Positions 46,611-57,259 of a DNA stretch of 64,000 bases are shown here, piece after piece. Below the pieces are notes generated by a model. That model was not told where the DNA came from, did not search any database, and saw nothing but the letters and a program-made list of their open reading frames with translations. The stretch lies in the NCBI GenBank assembly GCA_001574975.1, contig KQ965741.1:557349-621348 (forward strand). Direction: 5' to 3'. This DNA comes from Gonapodya prolifera JEL478. Its lineage: Eukaryota; Monoblepharomycota; Monoblepharidomycetes; Monoblepharidales; Gonapodyaceae. The position numbers and the translations under genes are program-made. Within the stretch, counting starts at the first letter, position 1; each line of letters begins with the position of its first letter.

Positions 46611-47207
46611 TCAGCAACCTCGTCGCTTGCGAGCAGCGCTCACCATTTCCCCTAGCTCTCCCACAGCTTTCGATCCACCTTGAAATACATCCTTCACAGT
46701 ATCGCGCTTCTCCTTGAGCTGAGAACTTCCGCTCATTGACCTTTCTACAATTTCTATTCCTTCCTTGTCCTCATCTTTCACCAGCAGAGGCTCCGAGTAC
46801 TGCCTCGGTCCGAAACCGTATCGTCCACACCCCAATGTCGGGCTGGGACCCGTCCTCGGCACATCCAATCCTTCAGGCGCGGCGTAGTTCGACTGAGGAA
46901 GAGAAGAAGACATGTGGATAATACTTGGGTCGACGGAGTGGTGGGCAGGTGGAGTGGTCGGGTAGTGCTGCGAATGAGCGATTATTTCTCCACGCTTCAG
47001 CGTCCATCATTATGAGAAAAGGCACGAACTGAATACTCCTCGGCGAACGGATTGAATCCTTTGACGGACTCGAAGGATTTGCCTCGAACATGGTGCTGTG
47101 ACAACAAAATCAACGATGGGACACAATTAGTCGAAGCAAAACTGAAATCTCGAACACCTCACCTGCTCTATTTCCACCTGCGCACTAGCTTCAAGCGGGT
47201 CTGACAT
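46611..47207 (-). CDS. small unrecognised protein
   Basis: The model begins at the ATG at 47207 (MSDPLEASAQVEIEQ) with a good GTGAGG donor. The second exon reads HHVRGKSFESVKGFNPFAEE. The last exon (46611 to about 46893) reads APEGLDVPRTGPSPT, GCGRYGFGPRQYSEPLL and ends in ARKRRGC. The join between exons 2 and 3 uses a weak GTTCGT donor and is uncertain. The product would be about 140 aa, soluble and without a signal peptide. A stand-alone last exon of 100 codons from 46913 is the alternative. No family recognised. It lies next to a flagellar gene, but that alone does not show a flagellar role. Confidence 0.45.
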
Positions 47208-47559
47208 CGTGTTCAGTTGAAAAATTTAGTGAGTCAAGAACTTTGCCCTGCAGTGCGAGCCGCAGTGACGTCACGTGACGCAACATCCATGACTCGCGGA
47301 TATCTTTGAGGCGAATACACTTCAAGCCTTCGCAGATATACATCAGTGCGTGCACTGAATAATGTCTCTAAACGCCACCTTGTAAGTAAAGTACATCCAT
47401 ATCTGGAAAAATGCTTTGTGAGCCTCCGTACATGCTTAATGAGTCTTCACAGCAGACTTTTGATGGGCAAAATTTTGGTTGGGTGTTGCAGACTTCAGCT
47501 TGACTTCACCAAAACCCACACCACACCGCTCTCCCTGTCACCCCGCCCCCACAAACCTC
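47208..47559. promoter_or_regulatory. divergent intergenic region
   Basis: Between the small gene (minus) and the SGNH-like gene (plus). Contains GTGACGTCACGTGACG at about 47264-47280, with overlapping CRE-like TGACGTCA and CACGTG E-box cores, a plausible bZIP/bHLH target. Confidence 0.5.
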
Positions 47560-48873
47560 ATGGCCAACATATTCGCACACATCTACGCCATCATCTCCTT
47601 TCACATTCACATTTTCCTTCTCACGCTGAACAGATGGCTCACAGGAGGCCTCACATCATTCAAACCACTCTCCAACGACTATTCCCATACGATTATCCTC
47701 ATAGGAGACTCGATTGCTGCGGGCGTGGGCGACAGAGGAAGTCTTTTTGATATTGGAGGTGCGTCAGACCGTGCATCGGGCGGGATGCCGTCGCGGGCAC
47801 GTCTGTTTCAAAGACGATCCATTAACCTGGTCTCGACCACTCATTTTCGGGACAAGGTCTCGTCCAGTACTTCACATCATACATGAGACCGCTGGCAGGA
47901 AAGAAAATCAGGCAGAAATGGACGATCGTCAACAAGGGTGTCGCTGGAAGCACGACGCGGGAGTGGCATCCAGAATACAGAGATGTGAGCTCAAGCAGAA
48001 CCACGGGTCCTTTGCCACCACGGAAAATGAACGACATACTGACGCGGTGATGTGAATATCTAGCCGCAAAGGAAGGAAAACCTGTTCCAACAGGCGCTCG
48101 AAAGCTCACATGGGAAGCACGCTGAAATTGCCATCATAATGATGGGACGCGACGACGAGAGGTGAATGCACTCCATCAGTACGTTCTAGAACAAGTGTTC
48201 ACACACCTTCCCATCTGCAGGTTCAATCAATCTTTACACTTTGGAAACCCTTCCACCACAAACACGGCAACGACGTCGCTACCGCCCTATATACTCCCGC
48301 CCGAAACATTCGCAAATATTTCCACTCTTGCACGAGCTGCCGCGCATCCCGAGACGTCAGACCAGTCTTCACGCCCTCGTCAAGTGTACGTGTGCACATT
48401 CCCTACAAAATTTGATCCACTCGTCGTGGGCGAGGAAGGCGCAGAGAGGAATAAAGAAAGATGCCGTTTAATCAACGAATGGTTAAAGGCCGGGTGAGTG
48501 AGCTATCTCCAGTACCAATTCCTTGTGCTCACTAAGATGATACCCTCGATATCGTTGGCTGGCTAGTGCTGATCCAAATATTCAAACAGGGATTCTACTA
48601 GATACACACAACAACTTCGAGTATAAAGCCGCGACGTATTATTCTGCAAGATTCGCGTCTGTGCATGATGTACGAGCAGGTGTGGTGCTCAGCAAGAAGG
48701 TAGAAATTGCACACTGTGCACTACGACGACCCACGTTGAGCTCAGACGTCTGTTCACTCTAGGGCTCCAAACGTGCCTCCCGTGACTTGTTCGAGATTGT
48801 TGTGGGGGGAATGGTGAAGGAGGAGCTTCGAGCGCTAATGGGGCCATTGTCAGGGAAGCCTCAGGAGAACTAA
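47560..48873 (+). CDS. SGNH-hydrolase-like protein with altered block III
   Basis: Exons 47560-47758, 47857-47984, 48064-48161, 48221-48493, 48567-48699 and 48763-48873 give 313 aa. An N-terminal hydrophobic segment (IFAHIYAIISFHIHIFLL) may anchor it in a membrane. Block I is intact: ILIGDSIAAGVG, with the nucleophile Ser. Block II is likely NKGVAGSTTREW. Block III should be GxND but reads MMGRDDER, so the oxyanion Asn is replaced by Asp. I could not find a convincing DxxH in the last two exons. SGNH enzymes are esterases or lipases; here activity is doubtful. Alternatives: an active enzyme with a shifted oxyanion residue, or a structural descendant. All introns close in frame, so the substitution is not a splice artefact. 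Confidence 0.75.
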
Positions 48874-49806
48874 ATGACTATTGTCATTATTTTTCTTCCT
48901 CCTTCCCTTACGTTTCAGTTCGTTGGCGACAAAGTGTAGAGTTTGTTACACAATGCCGTACCAATGCCGCAAATGTGACCCAACAAAGGACGCAAGCCAT
49001 CAATCATGTTTGTTTTGCGTGCGCATCAACGAGACGTCATTACCTTCCAATACCCTGAAACACAAACTCAATTTTCTGCTCTGAGAAGTAAACCCTCAAA
49101 GGTAACTTCATTTCCTGTTCCACTAATTTTCATATGTAGGGAGCTAAGGGCAAGTTCCTCTGCGCGGGTATGTGGTCGCAACTCTGAATTTCTCACGAAG
49201 CAGAAGTAGAACGTTTGCGAGACACCAGAGAAGAAAATACGTCACCATGTAGAACTGTAGTTATTTGGTGTTTCAAATCTCAGGTGCGAATGAGGCTGTG
49301 AACTCGGAGTGCCTGAAAGACGGATGCAGTGCCTCACTCCAATTTTATTCGCCGTTTCACTTCCTTTTTCGCTCAAAACTGAGGAGCCACCAGCGGACTC
49401 CATCCTTCTGCGGAGACAGCATTCAGGTTGGTTGACGATGGGAGGACGGCGGTGGAGGTGGCGGTCGCAGTGCCGTCGCCTTGGCGGGCTTGATGGTGGA
49501 AGCCCACAGATGAAACCTTGGATCGGCGTGCTACAGTTAGCGGGGACGCTCCGAACAAGCTGGCATCGAGCTGGAGTGTCAGACATCTGGATTCCGTCGT
49601 TTGGAGCCTCGCTGGAGATTGTACCCTGCGGCCATGCCATGAGGCAGACGACAGTCCATGCTGAGACCGTTATCCGGTGACAATCAACGGAAAGTGCCCC
49701 CAGGAATAACTCGTTGCATGTGCTTTGCGATTCCGCTATTCCGGCTGATGGTGTTGTTGACCCCTTCCCTGCTTCCCTTGCACCGTCATACCTCCGCAAC
49801 AGAACG
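48874..49806. other. intergenic; one tiny possible ORF
   Basis: No confident gene. A 43-codon frame at 48953-49084 starts MPYQCRKCDPTKD and has two CxxC pairs (CRKC and CLFC), like a small zinc ribbon, but the length makes chance likely. A 232-codon antisense frame at 49242-49940 overlaps the GH18 signal peptide and looks spurious. The GH18 promoter should be in the right part. Confidence 0.4.
48953..49084 (+). CDS. possible micro-ORF with two CxxC pairs
   Basis: The 43 codons from the ATG at 48953 carry CRKC and CLFC spaced as in a zinc ribbon. No codon-usage or splice support. Recorded only because the Cys spacing is orderly. Confidence 0.2.
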   Translation: MPYQCRKCDPTKDASHQSCLFCVRINETSLPSNTLKHKLNFLL

Positions 49807-51469
49807 ATGGCTTCTCGGCGATTCAACCTGTTCACAGTCCTTTTGGCTGCATTCCTGAGTCTTTTCGTACTGCGAGCTCCGGCCCCTGTCCGTGCGCAAA
49901 CGACCCCCTCTGAATTTGTTCTCTTTTGGCGCACGAACACTACCTTTGAATCGGTTGCGAAGTCCGCCTACACCCTCGTCTTCATCTCTTTCGCCTACAT
50001 CCCTGCGGACAATATGTTTTCTATTGACCTCCCTGCCCAATGTTTGGAGTCCATGTCCACTCTGGGCGTTCCACCTGTGCGGTTCAACTGCAAGGATGGT
50101 ATTGCAACTCTCAAAGCTGCCAACAAAAAGGTCGGCATTTCCATTGGAGGTGGTGACACCGTCACATCGAAGGTGAGCTTGTGAAATGTATCCGGATCCG
50201 GCGATTTCCAAATTCTTACGTGTTGCTCGTACAAGGTGCCGCGCGTGTTCACTACTTTGTTCAACTTGTACGTAGCCGGCGGGAACGATATCGGTGTTAT
50301 TACGCGATGGTGCCAGGCGGTTGTGGACTTCATGAATCAATGGAACATCGAGGCTTTGGATTTCGACAACGAAGAAGCCCACACCGACACAACTGGTGGA
50401 ACGGCCGATGGTCACGACGTTGAAGCGTTGGCAGACAAGAGCGTGAGATGTACCTACGACTTCTGAGATTGGATTTTTGTAACACGTGTTTCTTCAGGGT
50501 CTTGACTTCATGGGTCTCCTTCAAATCGGGATGCGTCAAGCACTTGGGCCCGACAAAATTTTCTCAGTGTCGCTGCAACCGCCGTTTTTCGGTGCACCTA
50601 ACATTGAGGACCCTGGCTCGTTCAGCCCCATGAAGTTCCCCGTCCGTGCGAACGCTCCTTGGTACAACAACTACATGTATATCATCGAGACGAACAAGGC
50701 TGCCTACGACTCTCTCACCTACATGATTTGGATGTGAGTTCGGTTTTGAGCTTTGTGTCGACGAACGGCGCACATGTTAACTGTCGACGTCCGCAGGTAC
50801 TACCCCAAGAACAACATGTGGGAGTGGGTTTCCAACAACGACACTCTCACCCAGCCCATCCTGAAGTACACCCTGGCGCCCCACGATCTCAACTCGACTG
50901 TCGACCTTGCCGCCGTCTACCTTTCCCAGCTCTCTGTCAAGATGGCCGCTGGATCCGTCGGTTCGCTCAACCCGAAGAAGATGATCGTCGCGACGCAGAC
51001 GAACCAGCCCCAACAGGAGAACGCGTACATTCCTGGACCGGAGTTTTACAGGCAGTTTGCGGCCATCCCTGACGCCCAAAAGCCAGCCGGTTACGGAACG
51101 TGGACCGAGTACCTCACGTGGGACCCGCAGGGCTGCGCGCTCCACGACGCCGTCTGCCAGCTTGGTGGACTTTGCCCCGCTGGAGGCACGACGGGATGCC
51201 CGCCCAATGTTCAGGCATTCACTCCTCCCGCCAACCCTTCCCGGCCTGTGCAACAATACCCGGCCGGTACCAACACCACAGGTTCGTCTGGCACCGGCAC
51301 CGGCACCAGCACGCGCGCGACTACAGCTGGCGGCAGCAACACTGGCGCAACAAGCGTTGCTGGTAACTCCAAGCCCGGAATGTCCACGAGGGTTAGCGCT
51401 CCTGCCGTAGAGTCCTTCGTCGCTCTGTTGGTGGGCGTCATCGGTATTCTTGGGATGGGTGGATTGTGA
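49807..51469 (+). CDS. GH18 chitinase-like, secreted, probably GPI-anchored
   Basis: Exons 49807-50172, 50236-50442, 50498-50733 and 50797-51469 give 493 aa. The signal peptide LFTVLLAAFLSLFVLRAPAP precedes a GH18-type barrel: strand 1 SEFVLFWRTN, strand 2 LVFISFAYI, KKVGISIGGGD (the SxGG motif), and the catalytic strand ALDFDNEEAH. GH18 chitinases use DxxDxDxE. Here the residues are E-A-L-D-F-D-N-E, so the catalytic Glu and both last Asp are kept and the first Asp is Glu. After about residue 380 a CxxC-type Cys cluster (GCALHDAVCQLGGLCPAGG) is followed by a Ser/Thr/Gly linker. The hydrophobic end FVALLVGVIGILGMGGL fits a GPI signal. A role in wall remodelling is inferred. Confidence 0.83.
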
Positions 51470-51633
51470 TTATAGGGTGCTCGCTGGTCGCGCGCGTACA
51501 GTGGGTTAAACATATGTAACGAAATACAGTGCTATATTATTCACGACCATATGTAGAGCGTACCAACTCAACTTTATACGGTTTAAATAATCCGGACACC
51601 TTTCCGGAACGTACGTACGTAAATTGATTGGAT
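51470..51633. other. convergent spacer
   Basis: 3' flanks of the GH18 gene and the ankyrin-SH3 gene. No gene seen. Confidence 0.4.
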
Positions 51634-52871
51634 TTACAGTATTGTGAGAGAAAGAGTGGTAAGGGAATCCTTTCGTTCGGGAATCATCATCACGGGAAGA
51701 CCATTTGATAGACATGTGAGCGGTACGTAGCCAGTTTGAATTGTAGTTTTGTTTGTACCCTGTCATCAAACATTTGGTCATTGTGGAACTACCTCAACTT
51801 CAAGCGACACACTTACTGCTACCCAACCATCCTCGAAAAAGTAAATGCACAGCATCTTGTCCCCAGCGCTCAAAGCGATTTCATCTGGGCGAAGTGGAGA
51901 ATAGGGTCGAACCGCCGTCATCACTTGGCGCTGTTGCCGCGGCCTGGCGAGGGCGTGTGAAGGCCTTCCGACTGATACTTTCGATTTCTCCAGTTCGGCC
52001 AGGAGCGCTGCAGATCTCTGTTGCTCCAGCAGAAACGCGCGCTCAAGCTCAGAGTACAGCGTGGCCCGGTCCAATAATAGTTGTTCGAGACTGGTAACTT
52101 CGTGAATACGCTCATTGACCACATCTTGTAGTATCGCGCTCGAGTGTAGTTGCTCGGAGAGGATGTCGAGGAGCATATCCACAGTGAGAAGTTGCTGGAA
52201 CTCGAGCCGGCCCTCCTCTTTATGATGGCGGATCGCTTCAAGCCCCAGGGCAGTCATCGGGGCGCCGTTATGTAGCAGGAGTTTCGAGATTTCGGGGTCA
52301 GCCTGCACTGTGACGGGTTGTGAAACAACGTCGAGGGAGGATGGATTGCTGTAGCTCAATCGATAGCCCGGGAGGTTATAGCGTAAGTCGGGATGCCCGA
52401 TAGCGAGTGCGAGTTCAAGAGCGTTCGGGAATGTCCAGCCTCCATTCTCGAGTAGGGTGCCCTCTCCTGTCCAAGACTCCCACACCTCCGGAACGCACCA
52501 ACGGATGGGAAGGCGTGGATCCGCACCTTCCATACCGGAGATTGATAAGGCTTTCACCAAACGTGTGGCAATGGCTTGCACGTACCAGCTTCCAAAAGGC
52601 ACTCGATAACATCCTTGCGCCCTTTGAGTATCGCCAGGGCGAGCGCCGATTCCGCTGGGCTACTGTCCTCCTCGATGTCACCCGCGGAGAGCTTTACGCT
52701 CACATGCAGCGTCTTGTGCGCCGAATTGACGTCGCCCGCCTTTGAATTCAGTGAGGTTCGGAGACGTTCGATGTCCCCTGCTTCCACGGCCTCAATCAGT
52801 TCCCGATTCCAGGTGTCCGCATGGCTTTCCGATCCGCCCGGGTGGTCCGTTGACGAAACATCGCCATTCAT
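51634..52871 (-). CDS. ankyrin plus C-terminal SH3 domain protein
   Basis: Exons 52586-52871, 51817-52526 and 51634-51759 give 373 aa. The N-terminal half has ankyrin units: LIEAVEAGDIERLRTSL, LAILKGRKDVIECLLEAGAD (joined by the first splice) and ISKLLLHNGAPM. A coiled coil follows (EVTSLEQLLLDRATLYSELE). The SH3 domain is formed across the last intron: YSPLRPDEIALSAGD, FFEDGWVAGTN, TGYVPLTCL. This frame-perfect SH3 end supports the third exon. The order ankyrin, coiled coil, SH3 suggests a cytoskeletal or signalling adaptor. No enzyme domain. Confidence 0.85.
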
Positions 52872-53442
52872 CCTTCATCCGATCTGAAGAGTGTGGGGGG
52901 ACACCAAAAAGGGAAGCAGGGTAGGCCAAGCAGTTATGTACAGCAACATCGGGAGCGATCCACAGGTGAAAACGCGGAATTGGAGGGAGAGAATGAAATG
53001 GATGGACGAACCTCCGGAGGATCCCCGTGGAGCGATGCAGGACCAAAGATTGTAGGAAAATTGTGGCGGAAGAAAGTTTGTTGAAATTCTGCCGGACATC
53101 CAATCATATTTGACCACGGAGAAAGAGCTAATTTGATAAGCTAGTAGTTTATCCTTTTCTTTTGTCTTCGTTCTTGGACAGAATCATATTGACGGATGTG
53201 GACCGGCTTCAATTCAAACACCAGGAGGCTTTGGCCAAGGTCGGATAGGACCCACCCAGAGTGTGATTACGCCCCATCGATTTTGTACCAAACACCTTTC
53301 TCCAACGGAAAGCGTGCCGTTGTCTTCTGCTGAGACCGCGCGTCTGCATGGGATAAGATACGAAGTCTTCTGCTGCCCATGGCGAGTTCGGCACTCCGAC
53401 GGCACGGTTTCCATTTACATTTAAGAGGGCTGCTCAACGCAG
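52872..53442. other. intergenic; probably holds the first ELO exon
   Basis: Promoter of the ankyrin-SH3 gene and the unresolved 5' end of the elongase gene. No exon could be fixed. Confidence 0.35.
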
Positions 53443-54351
53443 AGCCTCAATGACGTCCCTCCCGCCTTTGGAACGCCGCATTACGTGACTGCTGTTACAC
53501 TGGTCCTCGTGGGAGCTCTGTCCGTGCAGCTCCGGTTGTCGCACGTTTATCCTATCAACCCCCCGCTGTCATCTTGCATGCGGTACATCGCGCTGATCAA
53601 CAACGCACTTTACGTGGCGGTGTCGCTGCTGATAATGATGGCTGGCCTTGCCTCTTTGGACCTACCAGCACCGTCGCACATTCTTACCTTTGAACCACTC
53701 TGTGTGCCCCTGGAAGAGACCAGCATTACATCCTTTGATGGGATCGTCTACACGCTCCCTCCTCGGCCCAATATGGTCTTCGGCATCTACCCCCTGTCCA
53801 AGATCTACGAGTTCTTCGATATTCCCCTCGTGGTGCTATCTTCGGGCATTGGGCACCGCGCCATCAACCTGCACTTCGGGTTCCACCACTGCACTACGAA
53901 CTTACTGACATGTATGTGGGTATATGTCACACGGAGCAGAGCGGCGGGATGGTTCCTTGTTCTCAATGCGCTGCACCACTCGGTGAGCGTGCCATTCAAC
54001 ATCTCCCAGACTTGCAACTCAATTGTGCAACACTTCTCCCTTCTTTCAAAGTTCATGTACGCGTACTTTGCCGGCACTCAAGCCTTTTCTCCGATTTTGC
54101 CCTTCACATATGCTTCGCACAGCTTATCGTCGGGCTTGTTCTGACGACAAACTCGTTGTACGGGAGGCTCTTCGCGGCATCGCCACTGCAGTGCTCTAGT
54201 GACCCGACTGTTCTGGGCAGCAGAGGGTGCGGTTTGTACGATATTCGTTTCATACTTCGTTCTGTTCATGGACGAGGCTCGGCATCGTGGTAAAAAGCCT
54301 CTCACGAAGAGAAAGAGGGATGTTGGCTGCACATCAACGAAACTAGAGTAA
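53443..54351 (+). CDS. ELO-family fatty acid elongase, 5' end unresolved
   Basis: The open frame begins after an acceptor near 53442 without an ATG, so at least one upstream exon is missing. Membrane helices (LVLVGALSVQLRL, ALYVAVSLLIMMAGLA) precede LSKIYEFFDIPLVVLSSG, the SKxxELxDT-like block. The His box reads LHFGFHHCTTN. Splicing out 53983-54051 gives NALHHSFMYAYF, which fits the ELO NxxHxxMYxYY block. The 3' part changes frame: the C-terminus EGAVCTIFVSYFVLFMDEARHR and GKKPLTKRKRD, with Lys-rich ER retention character, needs another intron between about 54137 and 54199. ELO enzymes do the condensation step of very-long-chain fatty acid synthesis in the ER. The His box has three residues between the first His and the HH pair instead of two. 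Confidence 0.72.
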
Positions 54352-55169
54352 GAGTGTCATTAGTGGACCATGTTGACATTGTGAATATTTATCGCAATGC
54401 CAAATCGTCGTCGAAGCACCACTTGGCTTTTCAAGGATGGCTTCTCAAGGTCACACGTAGCGACAATGTCTTCTGGCAGAAACTGTGGCGCATGACTGAA
54501 AAGATAGAATTCGGTTCTCCCGATATATAAATCGCTCTCTCTTTGACACCACTGAATCACCGTATTTAAGTGAATTAGTTCTATCAGTCATGGTCAATCC
54601 CCAATACCTGCATTGGCTCAAATATCTCCAACGGGTGGGACCTCCGAAACAGCGCTCAGCCACCAGGGTCCGCTCGATGCAGACTCTCTGGTATCGGAGG
54701 AAGCCGTGGAAGGCGTTTACTATGAATGAACAAAGTCGCAAGCAACAGGGGGGGTACAAGTGGTATTGTTATTGTACACTTTTTGTGTGGCAGTCTCTCG
54801 GGCCACCGCCGCGTCACCCTGGCATTATGGATGCAATGTGAGTTTGTCAGCGTCGGAGTTTTGTCCCTGGATGGGGCGCAGGGAGAGGCGGAGGGATCCG
54901 GCCGTGTCCTGTGTGTATATGGTCCGGTATGTGTATGCATACCGTTCCATGCCGCCCCTTCCCGCGCCCGTCTCTTCTCCTTCATAAGAGGGGCTGTGCA
55001 ACTGCCGACAACCGCAGACTGGGAAATCATCATCCTGCCATTCGCGTTTTCAGAATCATCTTTTCAAAGACCGACGCCCACCGCCACCTGACCGTTGCAC
55101 CTCCGATTCCACACCGCGTACCTCTCTCAAACCCACTTCCGAGCGTAGCTCTTTTACATCAGCTTGACC
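54352..55169. other. intergenic, no gene seen
   Basis: About 800 nt without a convincing exon. Several short antisense frames lack motifs. The right part should hold the promoter of the small secreted protein gene. Confidence 0.45.
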
Positions 55170-55531
55170 ATGGCGACACTATCATCCTTCTTCGTCTTCA
55201 TGGCGTTGTGTCTGCTTGCTACTTTGATCCAGCAGTCCAAGACTGAGGATAACTGCCCCCTCCCAGGCAAATGGACCAAGCGGATCGACGCGGCGTGCTC
55301 GTGGTACCACAACAAGTGGTGGCAGCGCAACTACTACAACATTTTCGTGAGGGAGAAGGGAGTGGAACGCTGAGCAAGTTCTGCGGTTGCACGTACAACG
55401 TGAAAGATGTGATTGGGAGCGACCTTCAGGACAATGGACTCCAGGGAAGGGAGCAGGACGGTGTCTACTGCTTCAGCGACCATGTCCCCTTCTGGCAGAC
55501 GAAAAAGCACTTCGACAACATTTCCTGTTGA
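55170..55531 (+). CDS. small secreted Cys-rich protein
   Basis: Exons 55170-55346 and 55379-55531 give 109 aa; the intron would be only 32 nt (GTGAGG to CAAG). Signal peptide: MATLSSFFVFMALCLLATLI. The mature part is about 85 residues with NCPLPGKWTKRIDAACSWYH, an aromatic block (WWQRNYYN), FCGCTYNV, YCFSD and a C-terminal Cys. Six cysteines outside the signal peptide would allow three disulphides. It resembles an effector-like or wall protein by architecture only. If the intron is not real, the first exon would end after about seven more codons at a TGA and the second frame would be an orphan. Confidence 0.55.
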
Positions 55532-55719
55532 TTGATCTCTTGGAGAAAATATTAATGTATTACATACATGCCGGGGAACAATGGGGTAGAAACAAAGCAG
55601 AAAAGTACATGCATTCACATGCAATTTTCTGGTTTAAGGAAGACGAAGAGATAATCATGAGGGGTCTTGACAGTTTCCTTTCGGTTCGGCATTGGACAGC
55701 ATCCGATCCATCACACAAG

Positions 55720-57142
55720 ATGACCGATTCCTACCGCATCCTCGTGACTGGCGCGACCGGAGTTGTGGTACGAGTCCTAAACTTTGCTCTCCCGGACCCG
55801 CTGGTCGTTGATGCATCGTCGCAACTCATCCACAGGGCGCGTCGCTCCTTGCACAACTCGAGAACGCGGCAAAGTCGGGAGCAAAAGTCGATGGGAAACC
55901 CATTGAGGCCATAGGAGCGACACGAAGTGAGAAGAAGAAGGCGGCGCTGGCCGCTAATGGGAGGTAAGTATCATGATGTGATTCTGACGCGAAGAAAGAA
56001 TTGAAACACCCATCGGTGACGATACCACACCAGTAAGGCTGTGATTCTTGACCTCGACAACCCCGATTCCTCTTCTGGTGCTCTTCATGGTGTGGACGCC
56101 GGTGAGGATTGACTGGAAACGAAATCAATCGTGTTCTGATGAGCAACGATCGGGCAGTGTTCCTGGCTACATCGTACACCGCGTCCATGTGTGAGCAGTC
56201 AAAGTTCTTTGCGGACGTATGCGTAGACGTCGGAGTCAAGCATTTCGTACATTTGGGGGTACTCATTCCCCCTCGAGAAGCAAAATTGTACGTCCCGCTC
56301 ATCGGTAAGTGAGGAGCGCAATTAATGATCGCTTTGGTTATCTTAGCGTGCTTTCTTTGCCGGGAAGCTTGGCACGAGCTGGCCGAGCTGTACATAAAAA
56401 CGACGTTCCCAGACTCATACACGTTCCTGCACGCTGGCGAGTGAGTCGTTGCTCGTTGCTTGTTGTCGCCGTACTTGCTACAATTTAGTTGTTTAGGTTC
56501 TTGGACAACTGCCTCTCCTACAATGGCCGCTCACGGATTCGGGATGGCACCATCTCGTGGTACTCTGTTCCCGATCGGCCGACTCTTTGGATCGCCGGGG
56601 CGGACAGTGAGTGGCACCATGTAGTCGCAGTAACATTCTGCCTGCAGTCTAATGACGTTCCGTTCCATAGTTGCCGCCGTTGCCGCAACAGCGCTCCTTA
56701 ACCCCGCTCACCACCGCGGAAAGACCTATCGTCTTGGAACCCAGGTGGCTACGATAAGCGAAGCGTGCAAGATATTCTCAGACGCCGTTGGCAAGGAAAT
56801 AAGACATGAGATGATGGATGGAACACAGCTCTATGAGGAGACAGAGCGCGAAGATCCAAAGGATGTTGGAAGGTTGGGGTACATCAAGGTGGGTGGTGTT
56901 TTCACTTTCGGTTGTGAGGAGATAGCTGCTACAAATCCCCTTGCGTGATCCAGTTTATCGCCAGAGAAGCAAACCGCCGTCGCAAAGATTATGAGCACCG
57001 GGTTCGAAGTGGGACGACACTTTCCTCGGACGAGTCTCGCTTGAAGCCGTTTCCGGACGTCGAACAAGTGTTGGGGAGGAAAACGATGGGCCTTCGGGAG
57101 TTTGCAGAGGCGAACAAGGATGCTTTCTTGGAACGATCTTGA
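55720..57142 (+). CDS. NmrA-like NAD(P)-binding protein
   Basis: The first exon, 55720-55767, and the second, 55836-55963, join to give YRILVTGATGVVGASLLAQL, the Rossmann GxxGxxG of the atypical SDR/NmrA family. Later exons give KAVILDLDNPDSSS, VFLATSYTASMCEQSKFF, VKHFVHLG, WHELAELYIKTTFPDSYTF, then SYNGRSRIRDGTISWYSVPD, AAVAATALLNPAHHRGKTYR and EACKIFSDAVGKEIRHEMMD. The last exon ends in FAEANKDAFLERS at 57142. The order fits NmrA-like NADP sensors or isoflavone-reductase-like enzymes: dinucleotide fold first, small substrate domain last. About 350 aa with seven or more exons. No catalytic YxxxK was confirmed, so a sensor role is possible. Confidence 0.75.
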
Positions 57143-57259
57143 TTGATTCGGGGTTTATGTATATGTGAAATTCTGGGCAAGATGCAGCGCATATAATGAA
57201 TCGAGCAAGTAAACTGGTCTATGACTATACATAAACAAAAGTTGTTGCCCACTGTGGGT

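Noticed and set aside
49242-49940. 232-codon minus-strand ORF
   Set aside because: Arg/Ser/Pro-rich without motifs, and overlaps the signal peptide exon of the GH18 gene on the other strand.
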